Assembly (NCBI GenBank): GCA_965220695.1
Contig: OZ244838.1
Span: 4,464,001 to 4,528,000 of the forward strand
Direction of reading: 5' to 3'
DNA: 64,000 nt
Source of the DNA: UBA9620 sp965220695
GTDB lineage: Bacteria > Acidobacteriota > Vicinamibacteria > Vicinamibacterales > UBA8438
Part shown: piece by piece, positions 7,704 through 16,365 of the stretch
How the letters are laid out: every line of letters starts with the position of its first letter
Numbering within the stretch: the first letter of the stretch is position 1
Position numbers and translations under genes: made by a program
The notes under the pieces: model-generated
What the model was told of the DNA's origin: nothing
The model's input: the letters and a program-made list of their open reading frames with translations, nothing else
The model's database searches: none

Positions 7704-8915
7704 ATGTCTCGATACACGATGTTGGCGGCCGGTTGCTGGCTGCTGTCCGGCGCGGCGGCAGCGGCGCAGCCGCTCACCGAGCAGGAGGCGCTGGAACGGA
7801 TGCGAGCCGAACATCCTCGCATCGAGGCGTTGCGGCTGGCGGTGCGCGAGTCGGAGGCCGAGGCCCGGTTGCGGACCGTGCGCGCGAATCCGACCGTCGG
7901 CTACACGCGGGAGGACACCGGTCTCACCGCCGACGACTTCCTGCTGGTCAGTCAGGAACTGCCGTTGTGGGGACGCCGCCGCCTCATGAGCGAACTCGCG
8001 AATCGCGAAATCGCCGGCGCGCAGGCCGGTGCAGATGCCGCAGTGCTCGCTGTCGAGACCAGCCTGCGCCTGACGTTCACCGATCTCCTCCTCGCGCAGG
8101 AACGCCTCGTCGCGTTCGAGACCGGTGTGCGCGAGCTGCAGGCGTTGGTCGCGGTGCTCCGCACACGTGAGGCGGACGGTGAAGGATCGCGGTTCGACCG
8201 GCTGCGAGTCGAGCGCGAAGTGGCCGAGGTGGAGGCGGATCTCGCCGTGGCGCGCATCGGCCGGCGGCTGGCCCAGGCGCACCTCGCCGCATTCTTCGCG
8301 CCGGGCGCCGACCCGGACACCCTCGCCGCCGCCGGCAGCCTCGCCGATGAACGCGTCCTGGCGGATGTCTCCGCGCCGTTCGAGCGGCGGGCGGACTATC
8401 GGGCGTTGACGTTCGATGAAGAACGCTGGACGACCGAGCGCCGTGTGGCCGAGCGGAGTCGATTGCCGGACGTGACGCTGACCGGCGGGATCAAGCGCGC
8501 GGACTCGTTCGGCGCCGGCGACACCGGCTACGCGCTGGCGGCGGCGCTGAGCGTCCCGTTGTTCAACCGGGGTCAGGCGCAGGTCGCTCGCGCAGAGGCC
8601 GGGAAGGCCCGCGTCGAGGCTGAGCGCCGCGCTCTGGCGGCCGGTATCGCCAGTGACGTCGACGCCGCGCATGTCGCCGCGACACGCTACCGCCAGGTCG
8701 CAGACCGCTACCGGGCCGACTCGGTCGAGCGGGCCGCCGATCTCGTGACCATCGCGGTGACGGCGTACGAAGAAGGGGAATATGGCATCCTCGAATTGCT
8801 CGATGCGTATCGGGTCACGCTCCGGGCGCGACTCCGACTGCTTGACCTGTCGGCCGCGGCCCGCCGGGCGGCGATCGACCTCGGGCGCGCGGTTGGAGGG
8901 GAGACCGCACCATGA
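7704..8915 (+). CDS. TolC/CzcC-type outer-membrane efflux protein
   Basis: 403 residues with a cleavable signal peptide (ends ...GAAAAAQ) and two repeats of the outer-membrane efflux protein domain: long Ala/Glu/Arg-rich helices with beta segments, NPTVGYTRED in the first half and LPDVTLTGGIKR in the second. It forms the outer-membrane duct of a tripartite pump. Its stop overlaps the start of the adaptor gene (ATGA, 8912-8915), showing operon coupling. Together with the adaptor and the RND pump it makes a heavy-metal efflux (CBA) system. Confidence 0.85.
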   Translation: MSRYTMLAAGCWLLSGAAAAAQPLTEQEALERMRAEHPRIEALRLAVRESEAEARLRTVRANPTVGYTREDTGLTADDFLLVSQELPLWGRRRLMSELANREIAGAQAGADAAVLAVETSLRLTFTDLLLAQERLVAFETGVRELQALVAVLRTREADGEGSRFDRLRVEREVAEVEADLAVARIGRRLAQAHLAAFFAPGADPDTLAAAGSLADERVLADVSAPFERRADYRALTFDEERWTTERRVAERSRLPDVTLTGGIKRADSFGAGDTGYALAAALSVPLFNRGQAQVARAEAGKARVEAERRALAAGIASDVDAAHVAATRYRQVADRYRADSVERAADLVTIAVTAYEEGEYGILELLDAYRVTLRARLRLLDLSAAARRAAIDLGRAVGGETAP

Positions 8916-10462
8916 TCATTCGGCCATATGTATGGGTGACTGCCGCGACCATCGCCTTCGCCGCCTGTGCCGGCACCGCACCGCCCCCGTCCGACCCCCC
9001 GGAGGCGGCCGAGACGGTGCCGCCGGTCGTGGTGAGCCGGTGGACCGGCGTGAGCGAGCTGTTCGTCGAGTTTCCGCCGCTCGTCGAGGGGGTCACGAGC
9101 CGGTTCGCGATTCATTTCACCGACCTGGCCACCTTTGCGCCGGTGCGGGAGGGACGGGCAATCGTGCGGCTGACCGGCGCCGGGACCGAGGCGGACGAGT
9201 TCGCGGTCGAGGGCCCGGGGCGTCCCGGAATCTTCGGTATCGACGTGACACCGCGGCGCGCCGGCCGGTTCGGTCTCGAGCTGGTCCTGGAAGCGCCGGC
9301 GGTGCGCGACCGTCACGACCTGGGCGAGGTCACCGTGCTGACGGCGGCCGAAGCGGCGACGTCCCCGGTCACCCCGGAGGAAGCGGATGGGGCGATTGCC
9401 TTTCTGAAGGAACAGCAATGGTCGCTCGATTTCGCGACCGAGGTCGTCGAGCGCCGTCCGATGGCAGCCAGCCTGGAGCTGCCGGCCGAGATCGAGCCGC
9501 GCACCGGGGGCCAGGCGGATGTGACGATCCCGGTTGCGGGCCGGCTCACGGACAACCTGCCGCCCCGGCCGGTCGGGTCGTTCGTGTCCCGCGGCGACAC
9601 GCTGGCCGAGGTCGTGCCCCGCAGCGGACACGGCGAGGATCGTCCGGCGCTCGAGCTGGCGGTGGCCGAGGCGCGCGGCGCGCTGGAACTGGCCGCGGCG
9701 GAACGGGCCCGGGTCGAACGGCTCGTCGACGCGGGCGCGCTCCCGGAGCGGCGGCGACTCGAGACCCGGCTGGCCGCGCAGATCGCCCAGGCGCAGGTCA
9801 CCGCGGCGGACGCGCATCTCGCGCAGCTCGACTCGACGCGGCGTGGAGCGGGGGAAGGCGATGGTGACACCCGATTCGTCCTCCGTGCGCCGATGAGCGG
9901 CGTGGTGGCGGAATCGGCGGCGACGCCGGGGGCGAGTGTCGAGGAAGGAGAGCGGCTCTTCCGTCTGGTGGCGCTGGACCGCGTGCACGTCGTCGGCGCC
10001 CTGCCCGAGGCGGACCTGAACCGCATCGATGACCTGACGGGCGCCGAACTCGAAGTGCCGGGCGGCAGCGCACCGGTGGCGCTCGACCGCCTGGTCGCGA
10101 TCGGCCGTGTGCTCGATGCCCGTACCCGCACCGTACCGATCATCTACGAACTGCCTGCCCCTGACCGGCGGCTGGCCATCGGCCAGGCGGTCACCCTGCG
10201 GGTGTTCGTCTCGGCGGCGACCGACGCGGTCACCGTGCCAGAGAGCGCGCTGGTCGACGATGCCGGTCAGGCGGTGGTGTTCGTGCAGGTCGGCGGCGAG
10301 AGTTTCGAGCGGCGCCCGGTGCGGCTCGGGAACCGGGAGGCGGGGCTCGTGCAGGTGATCGACGGCATCGAGCACGGCGAGCGTGTGGTCACGGTGGGGG
10401 CGCCGCTGATCCGACTGGCCGCGCTGTCCCCGCAACTGCCCGCGCACGGGCATACCCATTAG
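8912..10462 (+). CDS. RND efflux periplasmic adaptor (CzcB/CusB-like) lipoprotein
   Basis: 516 residues. The start MIIRPYVWVTAATIAFAAC carries a lipobox (FAAC), so it should be an inner-membrane-anchored lipoprotein. About 130 residues of beta-rich N-terminal domain precede the membrane-fusion core with barrel-sandwich halves (IEPRTGGQADVTIPVAG and FVLRAPMSGVVAESAATPGA), a helical hairpin rich in Ala/Glu/Arg, and the beta-barrel/membrane-proximal part. The C-terminus is histidine rich (HGHTH). It bridges the RND pump and the outer-membrane duct. The TAG stop coincides with the edge of a dispersed repeat that separates it from the pump gene. Confidence 0.85.
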   Translation: MIIRPYVWVTAATIAFAACAGTAPPPSDPPEAAETVPPVVVSRWTGVSELFVEFPPLVEGVTSRFAIHFTDLATFAPVREGRAIVRLTGAGTEADEFAVEGPGRPGIFGIDVTPRRAGRFGLELVLEAPAVRDRHDLGEVTVLTAAEAATSPVTPEEADGAIAFLKEQQWSLDFATEVVERRPMAASLELPAEIEPRTGGQADVTIPVAGRLTDNLPPRPVGSFVSRGDTLAEVVPRSGHGEDRPALELAVAEARGALELAAAERARVERLVDAGALPERRRLETRLAAQIAQAQVTAADAHLAQLDSTRRGAGEGDGDTRFVLRAPMSGVVAESAATPGASVEEGERLFRLVALDRVHVVGALPEADLNRIDDLTGAELEVPGGSAPVALDRLVAIGRVLDARTRTVPIIYELPAPDRRLAIGQAVTLRVFVSAATDAVTVPESALVDDAGQAVVFVQVGGESFERRPVRLGNREAGLVQVIDGIEHGERVVTVGAPLIRLAALSPQLPAHGHTH

Positions 10463-10560
10463 CAGCCCGTGGCAAGTGCCCCGCTGCATTCGATCCCCGC
10501 GGAATTCTGCGCTTCCCCGCGGAATTCTGCTGTTTCACGCTGCATCCCGCTGAGCGGCGT
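10460..10560. repeat. Dispersed repeat element, left-end copy in efflux operon
   Basis: The 124-base gap between adaptor and pump genes starts with TAGCAGCCCGTGG, runs through GCTGCATTCGATCCCC, and then has two ~20-bp units containing CCCCGCGGAATTC followed by TTTCACGCTG. The same order of blocks is seen at 24791-24935, so this is a truncated copy of that element. The adaptor's stop codon TAG is the first three bases of the repeat. Confidence 0.7.
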
Positions 10561-10586
10561 TGATCATCGGTTGCAGATGTCCTGAC

Positions 10587-13500
10587 ATGCTGGATGCGGT
10601 CATTCACTGGTCGTTGCACAACCGGGTGGTCGTGCTGGGCGTCACGACGGCGTTCCTGCTGTGGGGCGGCGCCGTCGCGCTGGAGCTGCCGGTCGACGTG
10701 CTGCCGGACCTCACGGCGCCGACAGTGACGGTGCTGGTCGAAGGTCACGGCATGGTGCCGACCGACATGGAGGCGCTGGTCACGTTGCCGATCGAAGCGG
10801 CGATGAACGGCGCGTCCGGCGTGCGGCGGGTGCGGTCGGCGACGGCAGTCGGTATTGCGGTGATCTGGGTCGATTTCGACTGGGGCGAAGACATTTACCG
10901 GGCGCGCCAGACGGTCACCGAAAAGCTGTCGCTGGCGAGCGCGGCGCTGCCCGATGGCGTCGACCCGCCGGTTCTGGCGCCGCTGTCGTCGATCATGGGC
11001 GAGATCATGTTCGTCGCGCTCGAGTCCGACACGCACGATCCGCTCGACCTGCGAACCACCGCCGAGGTGCTGGTCCGGCGTCGGCTCCTGGCCGCCCACG
11101 GCGTGTCGCAGGTGACCGTCATCGGCGGCGAACGGCGGCAGTTCGAGGTGTTGGTCGACCCCGCACGGTTGTCGGACTACGCGCTGTCGCTGACCGCGGT
11201 CGAGGAGGCGTTGCGCCGCGCCAACCGGAACACGTCGGCCGGATTCAGGCAGACCGGTGGTCAGGAGTATCTGATCCAGGGTGTCGGCCGTCTGACCGGT
11301 GTGGCGGAGATCGGCGCCACGGTCATCGATGCGCGCGGCACCGGACCGATTCGCGTCGACGACGTGGCCGGCGTCAGGGTGGGGGCCGCCCCCAAACGGG
11401 GCGACGGGTCGCGCAACGGCCGGCCGGCGGTCATTCTCGGCATTCAGCGTCAGCCGGGAGTCAACACGCTCGCGCTCACCCGCGAGCTCGATGTGGTGCT
11501 CGACCAGATCCGGGCGGAGCTTCCGGCCGGCATGCGGCTCGAATCGCGGTTGTTCCGGCAGGCTGACTTCATCGAGCTGGCGTTCTCGAACCTGACGACC
11601 GCGTTGCGCGACGGCACCCTGCTGGTGATCGTCGTCACGCTGATCTTTCTTGCGAACCTGCGCGCCGGCGCGATCACCCTGCTGGCCATTCCGCTGTCGC
11701 TGCTCGCCGCGCTGGTGGGGCTGCGGCTGTGCGGTCTCTCGATCAACACCATGACCCTGGGCGGGATGGCGATCGCGGTGGGTGCGCTGGTGGACGATGC
11801 CATCGTGGATGTCGAGAACGTGACCCGCCGGCTGCGCGAGAACGCGACCCGCCCGCCCGGCGCCCAGCGGCCGACGCTGGAGGTGGTCTACGAGGCGAGC
11901 CGCGAGATTCGCGGGTCGATCGTGTACGCGACCTTCACCGTCGTCCTGGTGATGCTGCCGCTCTTCTTCCTCGCCGGGGTGGAGGGCCGGCTGCTGCAGC
12001 CGCTCGGGCTGGCGTACCTGATCGCCCTGCTGGCGTCGCTGTTCGTCGCGCTCTCGCTGACGCCGGTGCTCTGCTCGTATCTCCTGCCACAAGTGTCCAG
12101 CATTCTCAGCGGGCGCGAGCCGGCGTTGGCGGCGGCGGTGCGAAGGCGGTACGCGCGCTGGCTGCCCCACGTGCTCGGCCACCCGCGTCTGGTGATCGGT
12201 GCGGCCACGGTCCTGTTCGTCGCGGCGCTGGCGACGACACCGCGCATGGGGCGCGCCTTCCTGCCCCCCTTCAACGAAGGGGCGCTGGTCATCAGCGCGG
12301 TGACCCTGCCCGGCACGAGTCTGGCTGAATCCGATGCCCTGGGCAGCGCCATCGAGCGGCTGCTGCTCGAGGTCCCCGAGGTGGCGGCGACCGCCCGCCG
12401 GACCGGGCGCGCGGAGCTCGATGAACATGTGCAGGGGGTCGAATCGGCCGAGATCGATGTCCGGCTCGAACCGGGCGGGCGATCCCGCGCACTGATCCTC
12501 GACGAGATCCGGGATCGGCTGAGCCTGGTCCCGGGGACGAACATCACCATCGGCCAGCCGATTTCGCACCGTATCGACCACATGCTTTCGGGGTCGCGCG
12601 CCAACGTGGCGGTTAAGATCTTCGGTGACGACCTGGCGGTGCTGCGGGCGCTCGGAAACCAGGCGGTCGCGGCGATGCAGGACATCCCCGGGGTCGTCGA
12701 TCTGGCCCTCGAACCGCAGGCGGACATCCCCACCGTGCGGGTGCGCTTCGATCGGGCCGCGCTGGCCCGCCACGGACTGCCGGCCGGCGAGGCGGCTCTG
12801 ACCCTGGAAACCGCGTTGCATGGCCGGGAGGTGGGCCAGATTTTCGACCAGCAGGTCGCCGTGCCGCTCGTCGTGCGCTACGCGCCGGCCGACATGGCCG
12901 ACCTCGCCATCATGTCGGAGACCCGCATCGATACCCCGGCCGGGGTGCGCGTGCCGCTGGGCAGCATCGCCGCCATCGTCGAAGACCGCGCGCCCAACTT
13001 CATCGGGCGCGAGAACGTGCAGCGCCGGCTGGTCGTGACCTGCAACGTCGCCAGCGGCGACCTGGGGAGCGTCGTGGCCGCCATCCGGGAACGGGTGGCG
13101 GCCGAGGTCACGCTGCCGGACGGCTATCGGGTCGAGTACGGCGGTCAGTTCGAGGCCGAGGTCGAGGCCTCCCGCGTGCTGGCCGGACTTGGGGTGGCGG
13201 CCCTGGCCGGCATCTTCCTCCTGTTGCTGAGCGCGCTGGGCTCAGTTCGCGATGCCGCGATCGTCATGATCAACGTGCCGCTGGCGCTCATCGGCGGCGT
13301 GGCGGGGGTGTTTCTGGGCGACGGCGTCCTGTCCATCGCCGCCCTCATCGGCTTCATCGCGCTCTTCGGCATTACCACCCGCAACGGCATCCTGCTGGTG
13401 ACCCACATCCGGGACCTGCGAGAGGTGGAGGGGGTGAACGACCCGTGGGAGGCGGTGGTGCGCGGGGCGGTCAACCGTATCGTGCCGATTCTGATGACCG

Positions 13501-13676
13501 CCCTCTCCACCGGGCTGGCGCTCGTACCGGTCGCCCTGGCGTTCGGCGAGCCGGGCAGCGAGATTCAGGCACCGCTCGCGCTGGTGGTCGTATGCGGGCT
13601 GTGCTCGTCGACCGTTCTCAATCTGTTCGTCGTGCCGACCGTCTATCTCGCCGCCGCCAGACGCCGCACCGCGTGA
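10587..13676 (+). CDS. Heavy-metal efflux RND permease (CzcA/CusA family)
   Basis: 1029 residues, the usual size for an HME-RND pump. The ATG at 10587 gives the standard N-terminus MLDAVIHWSLHNRVVVLG, with the first membrane helix immediately after. RND features include LPVDVLPDLTAPTVTV, PIEAAMNG, the helix-4 proton-relay segment AVGALVDDAIVDVEN, and a second half-set of helices ending in VVPTVYLAAARRR. The relay motif looks nearer the monovalent-metal (CusA-like) groups than classic CzcA, but the metal is not certain. It exports metal ions from periplasm or cytoplasm with the adaptor and duct encoded just upstream. No clear ribosome-binding site is seen, perhaps because of the repeat inserted upstream. 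Confidence 0.9.
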   Translation: MLDAVIHWSLHNRVVVLGVTTAFLLWGGAVALELPVDVLPDLTAPTVTVLVEGHGMVPTDMEALVTLPIEAAMNGASGVRRVRSATAVGIAVIWVDFDWGEDIYRARQTVTEKLSLASAALPDGVDPPVLAPLSSIMGEIMFVALESDTHDPLDLRTTAEVLVRRRLLAAHGVSQVTVIGGERRQFEVLVDPARLSDYALSLTAVEEALRRANRNTSAGFRQTGGQEYLIQGVGRLTGVAEIGATVIDARGTGPIRVDDVAGVRVGAAPKRGDGSRNGRPAVILGIQRQPGVNTLALTRELDVVLDQIRAELPAGMRLESRLFRQADFIELAFSNLTTALRDGTLLVIVVTLIFLANLRAGAITLLAIPLSLLAALVGLRLCGLSINTMTLGGMAIAVGALVDDAIVDVENVTRRLRENATRPPGAQRPTLEVVYEASREIRGSIVYATFTVVLVMLPLFFLAGVEGRLLQPLGLAYLIALLASLFVALSLTPVLCSYLLPQVSSILSGREPALAAAVRRRYARWLPHVLGHPRLVIGAATVLFVAALATTPRMGRAFLPPFNEGALVISAVTLPGTSLAESDALGSAIERLLLEVPEVAATARRTGRAELDEHVQGVESAEIDVRLEPGGRSRALILDEIRDRLSLVPGTNITIGQPISHRIDHMLSGSRANVAVKIFGDDLAVLRALGNQAVAAMQDIPGVVDLALEPQADIPTVRVRFDRAALARHGLPAGEAALTLETALHGREVGQIFDQQVAVPLVVRYAPADMADLAIMSETRIDTPAGVRVPLGSIAAIVEDRAPNFIGRENVQRRLVVTCNVASGDLGSVVAAIRERVAAEVTLPDGYRVEYGGQFEAEVEASRVLAGLGVAALAGIFLLLLSALGSVRDAAIVMINVPLALIGGVAGVFLGDGVLSIAALIGFIALFGITTRNGILLVTHIRDLREVEGVNDPWEAVVRGAVNRIVPILMTALSTGLALVPVALAFGEPGSEIQAPLALVVVCGLCSSTVLNLFVVPTVYLAAARRRTA

Positions 13677-13688
13677 CCTCGGCGGTCG

Positions 13689-14435
13689 TCAGGCGAACCG
13701 CTGGGCGTCCGTCGCGGCGTAGTTGGCCATGGCGCGGTTCAGGCCGACCGTCGATTCGAGCGCGGTGGCCACCTCTTCCAGCCGGCTGCCGGGAATCACG
13801 CAGGTCAGCTCTTCCGGCCGCATGCCGGTCCGGGCCCGGCTCAGTGCGCAGCCGACGCTGGCCGCCACGGCGTTCCGCTCCTTGGCGAGGGCGACGATGT
13901 GGCACTGCGGCTTGCCTTCGATGTACATCTCGGGGATGGCGTCCTTCAGGGTCATCAGTCCCAGACCGCTGATGCGCAGCAGCACCACGTCAGGCGCGTC
14001 CTGCGCGTCCGCCAGCGGTCCGTACACCACGGTCTCCGGTTTCTCCGTTACGACCGGCAGCGCCATCACCGCCGCCTCGTCGACCCAGCCCGACTCGAGC
14101 ACGGCGCCGACGTCATCCGTCGCCGCCGCCTGTTCCAGGGTCAGAAAGCCGTGGGTGTAACTGCCGACGCTGCAGTTGGCGTGGTCGGCGGCAGTGGTGG
14201 CGAACGTCTCGTTCGAGCCGTGAATCCAGAACACGCAGCCGGCCGGTACCTGTCCGGTGCGGCCATGTTCGTTCGGCGCCGGGTAGCCGGCATCCCGTCT
14301 CGATGCGTCCAGCGGGTCACCGGCGCGGCGAAACGAGATGGCGACCGGGGCGGCGAAGGGGCGAAGCGTCGCGACCAGGCGGTCGTTCATCGATCGCCAG
14401 GGCGAGCCGTCGGTGCGTGCGGCGTGCGCTGTCAT
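13689..14435 (-). CDS. DUF169 domain-containing protein
   Basis: 248 residues matching the DUF169 family (COG2043): an N-terminal ISFRRAGDP segment, a CSVGSYTHGF block, VVLLRISGLGLM, and the C-terminal CALSRARTGMRPEELTCVIPGSRLE. Several conserved cysteines (in CSVGS, PQCH, GCAL and TCVIPG) suggest metal or cofactor binding, but the biochemical role of the family is unknown. The ATG at 14435 is preceded by GGGAGG with good spacing. No signal peptide, so cytoplasmic. The gene is convergent with the RND pump. Confidence 0.8.
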   Translation of the reverse strand: MTAHAARTDGSPWRSMNDRLVATLRPFAAPVAISFRRAGDPLDASRRDAGYPAPNEHGRTGQVPAGCVFWIHGSNETFATTAADHANCSVGSYTHGFLTLEQAAATDDVGAVLESGWVDEAAVMALPVVTEKPETVVYGPLADAQDAPDVVLLRISGLGLMTLKDAIPEMYIEGKPQCHIVALAKERNAVAASVGCALSRARTGMRPEELTCVIPGSRLEEVATALESTVGLNRAMANYAATDAQRFA

Positions 14436-14568
14436 AGGTCAGGTCCTCCCAATATCGATACCGGTACGCCCTCGCGGCGCCGCCGGCGCATTGTCTCATC
14501 TCATCCGGGGCCCGCCGGCCCGGCATGCCGGCGAGATTCTACAGCCTGAAGCCGAGGCGGGCAGCTCT

Positions 14569-16365
14569 TCACGCACAACAGGGGCACCCCGGTCCGCCGC
14601 CCTGCGCCAGCTCGCTGGTCGCGCGCTGGACGGCCGCGGGGTCGCCCGCGGCGGTTGCCGGCATGGCGGCCAGAGCGGCGCCGGCCCGGGCGCCCCGCGG
14701 CGCGGCGCGGTGTGCAACCGGCGGCCCGCCCGGTCCGCGGTAGCCGGTGAAGATCTGATACTGCCGGGTGTCGATGGTCGTCTCGATCCGAATCGTACCG
14801 TCGCCGGTGATCCGGAACCGATCGAAGGGTTGGCCGTCGCACAGGATGAAGACGTTCTCCGGATTTGGCAGGTTCGTGATGCGCCAGCTCGTCTCTACGC
14901 CCCGCCGGTCCGGCGTGGTCGGATAGGTGCCGACGTGCAGCGCCCCGCTCTCGGTGTCGTTCCACGCCTGATACAACCCGAGCGAGGGGAAATCGATTCC
15001 TTCGACGGTGGGGGCCTCGAACTTGTCCATGTGCGGGACGTCGAACGCGCGAATCCAGTCGCCGTCGCCGCCCACCTCGGACACCATCATGGTGGCGCTT
15101 TGCTGGCCGCGGGGATACGCCTCGTTCAGCCCGAAGAACCACCCGAACTTCTCGTCGTGGTCGCCGAAGAACCGGGGCTCGTATGCCTGCTCGGCCGCGG
15201 CGCGCAGCCGGCTGACCGCGGTGTGGTCGCCCAGCGCGCGGGCCAGCAGCAGACCGGTCGCGTTGGCCCGGATCGGGGCCCGCGGGTTCCGCCAGCCCAG
15301 CGCGTTGGCCGCCGCGTCGTAGAGGGTCGTCGCCAGCTCGCGCTGCTGCGGCAGCACCATGAACGCCGTCGAGATGCCGGCCGCCGGCCCGCCGTTCGCC
15401 TTGTGGTTCACCAGCGGGTCGTAGTAGTTCGTGACCCACTCCAGCGCGCCGTCATTTCCGATCCCCATGTAGTTGTCACGGGAATACTCGAGGAAATTCT
15501 CGAAGGCGCGGTGGGTCTGGCGGCCGAAGACCCGGTCGTACAGATACATGCCGAGCCCGCCGGCGCTGTTGCAATAGAACCAGATCTTGGTGTTCTCGCA
15601 CTGCGGGCCTTCGGGATGGTCCAGATACTGCCGCTCCATGTGCTCGGCGATCCGGTGGTGGTCCCACTCGAAGACCTCGTCCGCGTATCCGGTGACCGGA
15701 AACGGCCGCGTGTACTTGTCGTCGCCCGAGACGTACTTGTAGATCGAGAGCAACAGGGTGAACCAGCCGCGGAAGAACAGGTATCCGTCGGCGCCGATCG
15801 GGTCGCGTTGCAGTCCCCACGGATCGACCCCGTTGGCGGTCCAGCCAAACCGGTTGTAGTTGCCCTTGAGCCGGTCGGGAATCTGGTTCATCACCCGGGG
15901 CGGGTAGTTCGCGCGTTTGGGGTCGTCGCCAATCTGGGTCAGCCAGTCGATGGCGCCCCAGTAGGTGGGATAGCGGCCGGCCAGGCCGTCGGCGATCTCC
16001 GTGTAGATCTCGCGCCAGGCAGGGGTCTGGTCCGCCATCAACAGGATCGCATAGGACGAAAAGGAGAGATCGAAGCGGCCGTAGCTCAGCACGACGGGCA
16101 CCGAGTACCGGTCCCACCACTGGTGGGGAATACCGGCCGAGCTCCAGTCGTCGTCGGTGGTCGCCTTGTCCCAGAGGAACCGCAGCCAGCCGCGGGTGCG
16201 CCGATTGAGTGTCGGGAAGACCGATCGCGGGGTCTCCAGCGGGAACGCCGGTCCGGCGGGCGGCGCCTGCCCCAGCGCCGCGACCGCCGCCGGGGGCAGC
16301 GCCGCCGCCCCGGCCGCCGCCCCGACCCGCTTGACGAAGTCGCGGCGTGACTGGCCTCGTGTCAC
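14569..16365 (-). CDS. Tat-exported linalool dehydratase/isomerase-like protein
   Basis: 598 residues. The N-terminus MTRGQSRRDFVKRVGAAAG is a twin-arginine (Tat) signal. The central region matches the linalool dehydratase/isomerase (LinD) fold: WDRYSVPVVLSYGRFD, NYPPRVMNQIPDR, GNYNRFGW, and the key block CENTKIWFYCNSAGG. In that block C256 and C265 are spaced exactly like the catalytic cysteine pair of LinD. LinD interconverts myrcene, linalool and geraniol by adding or removing water. Here the substrate is unknown, but dehydration or hydration of a small alcohol or terpenoid in the periplasm is a fair inference. A low-complexity Ala/Arg tail ends in GCPCCA. It overlaps the upstream propeller gene by four bases. 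Confidence 0.7.
   Translation of the reverse strand: MTRGQSRRDFVKRVGAAAGAAALPPAAVAALGQAPPAGPAFPLETPRSVFPTLNRRTRGWLRFLWDKATTDDDWSSAGIPHQWWDRYSVPVVLSYGRFDLSFSSYAILLMADQTPAWREIYTEIADGLAGRYPTYWGAIDWLTQIGDDPKRANYPPRVMNQIPDRLKGNYNRFGWTANGVDPWGLQRDPIGADGYLFFRGWFTLLLSIYKYVSGDDKYTRPFPVTGYADEVFEWDHHRIAEHMERQYLDHPEGPQCENTKIWFYCNSAGGLGMYLYDRVFGRQTHRAFENFLEYSRDNYMGIGNDGALEWVTNYYDPLVNHKANGGPAAGISTAFMVLPQQRELATTLYDAAANALGWRNPRAPIRANATGLLLARALGDHTAVSRLRAAAEQAYEPRFFGDHDEKFGWFFGLNEAYPRGQQSATMMVSEVGGDGDWIRAFDVPHMDKFEAPTVEGIDFPSLGLYQAWNDTESGALHVGTYPTTPDRRGVETSWRITNLPNPENVFILCDGQPFDRFRITGDGTIRIETTIDTRQYQIFTGYRGPGGPPVAHRAAPRGARAGAALAAMPATAAGDPAAVQRATSELAQGGGPGCPCCA

Noticed and set aside
10389..12821. 810-codon minus-strand open frame
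   Set aside because: Antisense to the RND permease and crosses the repeat region; Arg/Gln/His-rich product without motifs.
13677..13688. Terminator between the convergent RND pump and DUF169 genes
   Set aside because: Only 12 bases separate the genes and no stem with a T run is seen.
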